Positions 5,876 to 8,455 of a DNA stretch of 8,455 nt are shown piece after piece. The stretch's first letter is position 1. Every line of letters starts with the position of its first letter. This DNA is from Korarchaeum sp964519515 (GTDB lineage Archaea > Korarchaeota > Korarchaeia > Korarchaeales > Korarchaeaceae). The translations under genes were made by a program, and so were the position numbers. The notes beneath the pieces are model-generated. The model worked only from the letters and a program-made list of their open reading frames with translations. It had not been told where the DNA came from and did not search any database. The stretch is taken from assembly GCA_964519515.1 (NCBI GenBank), contig CAZFIJ010000038.1, positions 1 through 8,455 of the forward strand, given 5' to 3'.

Positions 5876-5897
5876 ATCTATCTAGCGAGCTATAGAT
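5876..5897. repeat. Interrupted palindrome in the spacer
   Basis: ATCTAT and ATAGAT enclose CT plus AGC-GA-GCT, so nine base pairs can form with a two-base bulge and a tiny GA loop. The loop is too small for a stable RNA hairpin, so a protein-binding DNA palindrome is the likelier reading. It lies about 50-70 bases upstream of the membrane protein promoter. Confidence 0.45.
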
Positions 5898-5946
5898 TAA
5901 AATAATTCACCGTAAGTGGAGAGTTATCTTATTAAAAATAAAAAAA

Positions 5947-5955
5947 TTTAAAAAA
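5947..5955 (+). promoter_or_regulatory. TATA-like element of the membrane protein gene
   Basis: TTTAAAAAA in an A-rich stretch predicts initiation near 5976, directly at the GGTG (5975-5978) before ATG 5984 and about 44 bases before TTG 6020. The strong A-richness around it makes the exact box uncertain. Confidence 0.4.
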
Positions 5956-5983
5956 CGATAAGGCAAGATAATCCGGTGCATTC

Positions 5984-6010
5984 ATGAAAGCCGAGTCCCT
6001 CTCGAATTGA
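5984..6010 (+). other. 8-codon ORF in frame with, and ending just before, the membrane protein gene
   Basis: ATG 5984 has GGTG 5 bases upstream and is close to the predicted transcription start. It reads MKAESLSN and stops at TGA 6008-6010. The downstream frame continues L-S-R-L-R-Y-P-K without another stop. It may be a short upstream ORF, or the original start of the membrane protein gene interrupted by a TGA. Confidence 0.4.
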
Positions 6011-6019
6011 CTGTCTAGA

Positions 6020-6547
6020 TTGAGATATCCGAAGATATTACTCTCGATAATCGGGTACATCTCATTTGTAGTTATTTATGAGATCATCTCACCGTTCCTA
6101 CAGATAGAGAAGCTCGGTCATATCGGAGCGTTCTTGGCGGGCATCCTATATGTATACACTCTCACCACTGGCCCGGCAACGTTAATGTTAATCGATCTCG
6201 CTGAGGCGAATGGCCTCATCATGGGTATAGCTGCTGGATTCGGTCTACTACTGGGGGATTCCCTCATATTAACCCTCGTGAAGACAGTTCTGAATGATGA
6301 AATCAATCTCCTAGCCGAGGAGAGGATAATGAGATCATCCTTGAGTAAGATACCGGCCTTCATGAGGACAAACCATTTCAAAATGGCTCTCGTGTGCATC
6401 TTAGTAGCCCTACCGCTCCCAACGGAATTGGGGGTAGCTCTCCTAATCTCAATTAAGGGTCTGCCTAGAGCTAAGCTCCTAGCCCTGATCTTCTCGCTGC
6501 ATCTAGTGGGGGTATTCTTTATCATCGCGTTGGCTCGAGTGACCTGA
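6020..6547 (+). CDS. Conserved-type archaeal integral membrane protein, function unknown
   Basis: This 175-residue protein has about five membrane segments (6-26, 34-50, 65-90, 120-145, 150-172). Recognisable patches are GHIGAFLAGILYVYTLTTGPAT (33-54), an acidic GD at 79-80 within the third segment, LNDEINLLAEE (91-101) and LPLPTELGVALL (131-142). From memory, similar patches occur in uncharacterised small membrane proteins of archaea and some bacteria, somewhat reminiscent of the DedA/VTT class; I cannot assign transport or any other activity. The only in-frame early start is TTG 6020, which has no ribosome site, while the well-placed ATG 5984 is separated from it by a TGA. The 3' end overlaps the facing phosphatase gene by 45 bases. 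Confidence 0.7.
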   Translation: MRYPKILLSIIGYISFVVIYEIISPFLQIEKLGHIGAFLAGILYVYTLTTGPATLMLIDLAEANGLIMGIAAGFGLLLGDSLILTLVKTVLNDEINLLAEERIMRSSLSKIPAFMRTNHFKMALVCILVALPLPTELGVALLISIKGLPRAKLLALIFSLHLVGVFFIIALARVT

Positions 6548-7003
6548 ACGGCTCATGCTGATGTAGGAATAGTAGTACCAGAGAGCATTGTATTGAGCTT
6601 GGCTCTCCAAGGAGCAGGGCCTCTTAGAGTTCAGGTATGAGAGAGCATCATCCGGTCTCATTCCCTTAGATATTAGGTAGCAAGCTAATACAGTTCCAGT
6701 CCTCCCGCAACCGGCGAAGCAGTGGACTAAGACCTTCTCACCCCTTCTCTCCCTCTCTCTTATGATCTCAATTATACTAGCTAGGACCTCGAGAGGAGGG
6801 GCTTCGAAGTCCTCGACTGGGAAGAGCATATTCTCTATCCCCAGCTCCTCCATAATCTCCTTAACTTCCCTACTAGGCTCTACTAATGAGATGACAGTCC
6901 TCACTCCGTTAGCTGATAGCCACTCTACCTCCTCCTTCGAGTTTATGAGAGCGGAGCCAGCGACGAACTCATCTATGAATGAGAAGTTCCTCGGCTTCTT
7001 CAT
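6503..7003 (-). CDS. Dual-specificity (cysteine-based) protein phosphatase
   Basis: The protein is a small cysteine phosphatase that removes phosphate from Tyr and possibly Ser/Thr residues. The signature HCFAGCGRTG holds the nucleophile Cys and binding Arg of the CX5R loop (C95 and R101 counting from ATG 7003). The likely general-acid Asp is in PVEDFEAPP (D65), and a Q-containing ESQAQ follows as in archaeal enzymes. At about 166 residues it has the size of the compact Sulfolobus PTP type, and its start MKKPRNFSFIDE is typical of that group. An alternative ATG at 7024 overlaps the regulator gene by 13 bases but has no ribosome site; ATG 7003 has a weak AAGTGAG before it. It is last in the metal-transport operon, 8 bases after the NikR-like gene, which suggests co-transcription. 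Its target is unknown. Confidence 0.85.
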   Translation of the reverse strand: MKKPRNFSFIDEFVAGSALINSKEEVEWLSANGVRTVISLVEPSREVKEIMEELGIENMLFPVEDFEAPPLEVLASIIEIIRERERRGEKVLVHCFAGCGRTGTVLACYLISKGMRPDDALSYLNSKRPCSLESQAQYNALWYYYSYISMSRSGHSSQRDDKEYPH

Positions 7004-7011
7004 TTTCACAC

Positions 7012-7392
7012 TCACTTGATGCATGAGAGCGGTATATATCTCTCAGAGATACCTTTAACTCTCCTGAGCTCTCTTTCCAGTCTAAGGATCTCCTTAGAAT
7101 TCGCTCTCACGAAGCTTATATCTATGCAGCAATCTTCCGAATGGTGGTGGCTCCTCGAGATTATGCATTTACAGTATCTCTCCAGGATCCTCCCCGGTTC
7201 TTCAGATCCCCTCGAGACGACCAAAAGTATCCCAGTGCATTCATGTGGAGTGAGGAGATGGGATCTGCCCTCTATGCTCTCCTCTATCATCTCCCTTATC
7301 AGGGAGGACCTATCCACCATCATCTCCCTTGATAGGGAATCTAGCTTATCTAAGAGATCCTTTGGAATGGATATGCCGAACCTCTTCTTCAC
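7012..7392 (-). CDS. NikR-like ribbon-helix-helix metal-responsive regulator with altered metal site
   Basis: Residues 1-42 form a ribbon-helix-helix DNA-binding domain (KRFGISIPKDLLDKLDSL, then RSSLIREMIEESI). Residues 52-126 match the ACT-like metal-sensing domain of NikR, ending in the usual KGI-x-x-RYIPLS. NikR binds nickel through two His and one Cys plus a His from the partner subunit. Here the aligned Cys (C89) and one His (H83) remain, the other His is Ser81, and the partner His position is not His. New candidates are C74-K-C76, the triplet H82-H84 and C88. The GTG start at 7392 has a strong AGGAGG site at 7404-7399 and shares one base with the stop of the permease gene, so translation is coupled. 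The context suggests it represses this ABC transporter in response to a metal; zinc or nickel remains open. Its operator would lie outside the window. Confidence 0.8.
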   Translation of the reverse strand: MKKRFGISIPKDLLDKLDSLSREMMVDRSSLIREMIEESIEGRSHLLTPHECTGILLVVSRGSEEPGRILERYCKCIISRSHHHSEDCCIDISFVRANSKEILRLERELRRVKGISERYIPLSCIK

Positions 7393-8204
7393 TATCTCCC
7401 CCTCCTAATAGCCACTACATAGAATGAGAGCATCAAGAGGCCTATGCATCCTGAAGGGGCTAAGGAAGTCATGATGCTCAAGACGAGGCCACCTAGGCCA
7501 CCGATTAGGGAGATTATAGAAGCGTATATCAGGAAGCTCCTATAACTTTTAGCTATAGATGCGGCTATCACCCCAGGAAGGAGTATCATTATATGCTCTA
7601 AAATGAATCCAACTACTCTCAGCATCCCAACTATCCCAATAGCTAGGGAAATCACTGCAATAGCATCATAAAATGATATATTAACTCCAGATAGCTTAAC
7701 GAAATCCCTATCAATCCCTATTAACGCATGCTCCTTCAGGAACGGGATTATCATGATCAAAGTGATAACTGAAATGAGCGTTGTGTAGATCACATCCTCC
7801 CATGTGACTAGCAAGGGGTCGCCGACGAAGTAAGACCAGACGCTCCCAGCGATAGGGAATCTAGTTAGGACATAGTAGAGGGATATAGCCGTTAGGGAGA
7901 CTGTCATCGATAGGAAGATAGCTGTAGCTATATCAGTCTTCAGGCCCCTCGATATCATGAGGGAGAAGAGGGAGATGAGAGCTACGCTCATCATAAGAGA
8001 TCCCACTTGACTCGGGAGGCCCGATGCTCTCTCAATTATGATGGAGAGTAGGGCCGATAGTAAGGCTGAATGTGGTAGAGAGCTCGCTAAAAAGAGCATC
8101 CTCCTTGAGAGGACCATCGAGCTCATCATAGCGAATACTATCGATGAGAGGGAGATGACTATGAACCATCTCGGATCAATAAGCCACATGGTAATCCACC
8201 ACAT
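7392..8204 (-). CDS. ABC-3 family metal transporter permease (ZnuB/MntB type)
   Basis: This 270-residue, very hydrophobic protein has about eight membrane segments, the normal size for the ABC-3 family that imports zinc, manganese or iron with a solute-binding protein and an ATPase. Family landmarks are RMLFLASSLPHSALLS (35-50, with His45 at the conserved position), FVKLSGVNISFYDAIAVIS (168-186, the loop that contacts the ATPase), VVGFILEHIMILLPGVIAAS (197-216) and APSGCIGLL (249-257) near the end. ATG 8204 is supported by GAGAGGTG (8217-8210) with a 5-base spacer and overlaps the ATPase gene by 29 bases; ATG 8189 is a weaker option. The family does not fix the metal. The NikR-like gene that follows makes nickel a second possibility beside zinc or manganese. 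Confidence 0.85.
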   Translation of the reverse strand: MWWITMWLIDPRWFIVISLSSIVFAMMSSMVLSRRMLFLASSLPHSALLSALLSIIIERASGLPSQVGSLMMSVALISLFSLMISRGLKTDIATAIFLSMTVSLTAISLYYVLTRFPIAGSVWSYFVGDPLLVTWEDVIYTTLISVITLIMIIPFLKEHALIGIDRDFVKLSGVNISFYDAIAVISLAIGIVGMLRVVGFILEHIMILLPGVIAASIAKSYRSFLIYASIISLIGGLGGLVLSIMTSLAPSGCIGLLMLSFYVVAIRRGR

Positions 8205-8455
8205 GAAGGCACCTCTCTATGAGGATCAAACTCCTCCCATAAACTTCTCTCATTACTTTCTCATTCAGGACTTCCTCAGGGGGGCCCATCGAGACTATTC
8301 TCTTATTCAAAGCTATTACTTCCTTCGCTTGATTCGCGAACAAAGCTGGATCATGACTGCTCAAGATAACTAACTTCTCTTTAGATAAATCTAATATGAG
8401 ATCTATTATTGTCTCCCTACCAGCGGGATCTATTGATGAGATAGGTTCGTCCATC
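8176..8455 (-). CDS. ABC transporter ATPase, C-terminal part (cut by window end)
   Basis: The visible 92 residues are the end of an ABC nucleotide-binding subunit. They start at the Walker B motif, so the Walker A and signature motifs lie outside the window. Walker B D-E-P is followed by the D-loop S-S-I-D and PAGRE; the H-switch histidine is in LSSHDP (about 31-36). The tail GPPEEVLNEKVMREVYG is typical of ZnuC/MntC-type importers, in which a short C-terminal region follows. The ATG at 8454 is inside Walker B and is not the start. The gene ends inside the permease gene with a 29-base overlap, so the two are certainly one transcription unit. It would power metal import at the inner face of the membrane. 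Confidence 0.9.
   Translation of the reverse strand, partial: MDEPISSIDPAGRETIIDLILDLSKEKLVILSSHDPALFANQAKEVIALNKRIVSMGPPEEVLNEKVMREVYGRSLILIERCLHVVDYHVAY

Larger units (their letters stand above)
5726..6019. other. AT-rich divergent spacer
   Basis: The spacer separates the dehydrogenase from the membrane protein gene. It becomes strongly AT-rich after about 5820, with TATA-like words at 5864-5871 and 5947-5955, a TCTA-rich stretch at 5871-5883 and a palindrome at 5876-5897. No RNA gene was recognised. The only short ORF with a ribosome site seen here is the 8-codon one at 5984. Confidence 0.6.

Noticed and set aside
5864..5897. Tandem TCTA-rich stretch as a CRISPR or microsatellite array
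   Set aside because: Only a few imperfect short units, with no repeat-spacer periodicity.
7016..7408. A 130-codon plus-strand ORF opposite the NikR-like gene
   Set aside because: It is the antisense shadow of a gene with clear domains, coupled translation and a strong ribosome site; its protein has no recognisable motif and is rich in Ser/Leu from antisense codons.

Overview
The window looks like a compact chromosomal segment from a thermophilic archaeon. Arginine is encoded almost only by AGA/AGG and isoleucine mostly by ATA. Promoters have archaeal TATA boxes (a clean BRE/TATA at about 2745-2763), ribosome sites are of the GAGGTGA type, GTG and TTG starts occur, and several neighbouring genes overlap end to end. 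A TACK-type lineage, possibly Korarchaeum-like, fits the style, but no rRNA or other marker gene is present, so this placement is tentative.

Left part (1-2452): the tail of an unidentified gene carrying a run of 12 G, then an exported thioredoxin-fold protein with a CPHC motif, an Ig-like segment, a part resembling archaeal S-layer proteins and a C-terminal EF-hand loop. It meets, tail to tail, a minus-strand gene for a winged-helix protein of unknown role.

Middle (2453-5725): an AT-rich divergent intergenic region contains a 13-codon minus-strand ORF with a near-perfect ribosome site, several palindromes and a strong promoter. That promoter drives a probably leaderless 517-residue regulator built as two winged-helix plus alpha/beta sensor-like units. 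This gene overlaps, tail to tail, a D-2-hydroxyacid dehydrogenase that has about 148 extra N-terminal residues. The 5' end of the dehydrogenase looks frameshifted: the best promoter, ribosome site and ATG lie upstream in another frame.

Right part (5726-8455): an AT-rich spacer with palindromes precedes a five-helix membrane protein whose best ATG is followed by an in-frame TGA. Facing it on the minus strand is a tightly packed operon: ABC ATPase (cut by the window edge), ABC-3 (zinc/manganese type) permease, a NikR-like ribbon-helix-helix regulator with an altered metal site, and a small dual-specificity protein phosphatase.

The best candidate for something new is this metal-transport operon. 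It pairs a NikR-fold regulator, family-typical for nickel, with a zinc/manganese-type transporter and a phosphatase, and the regulator has exchanged part of its histidine site for cysteines and a His triplet. Second are the short Pro/Gly-rich ORF at 2569-2610 and the divergent pair of multi-HTH proteins around it.
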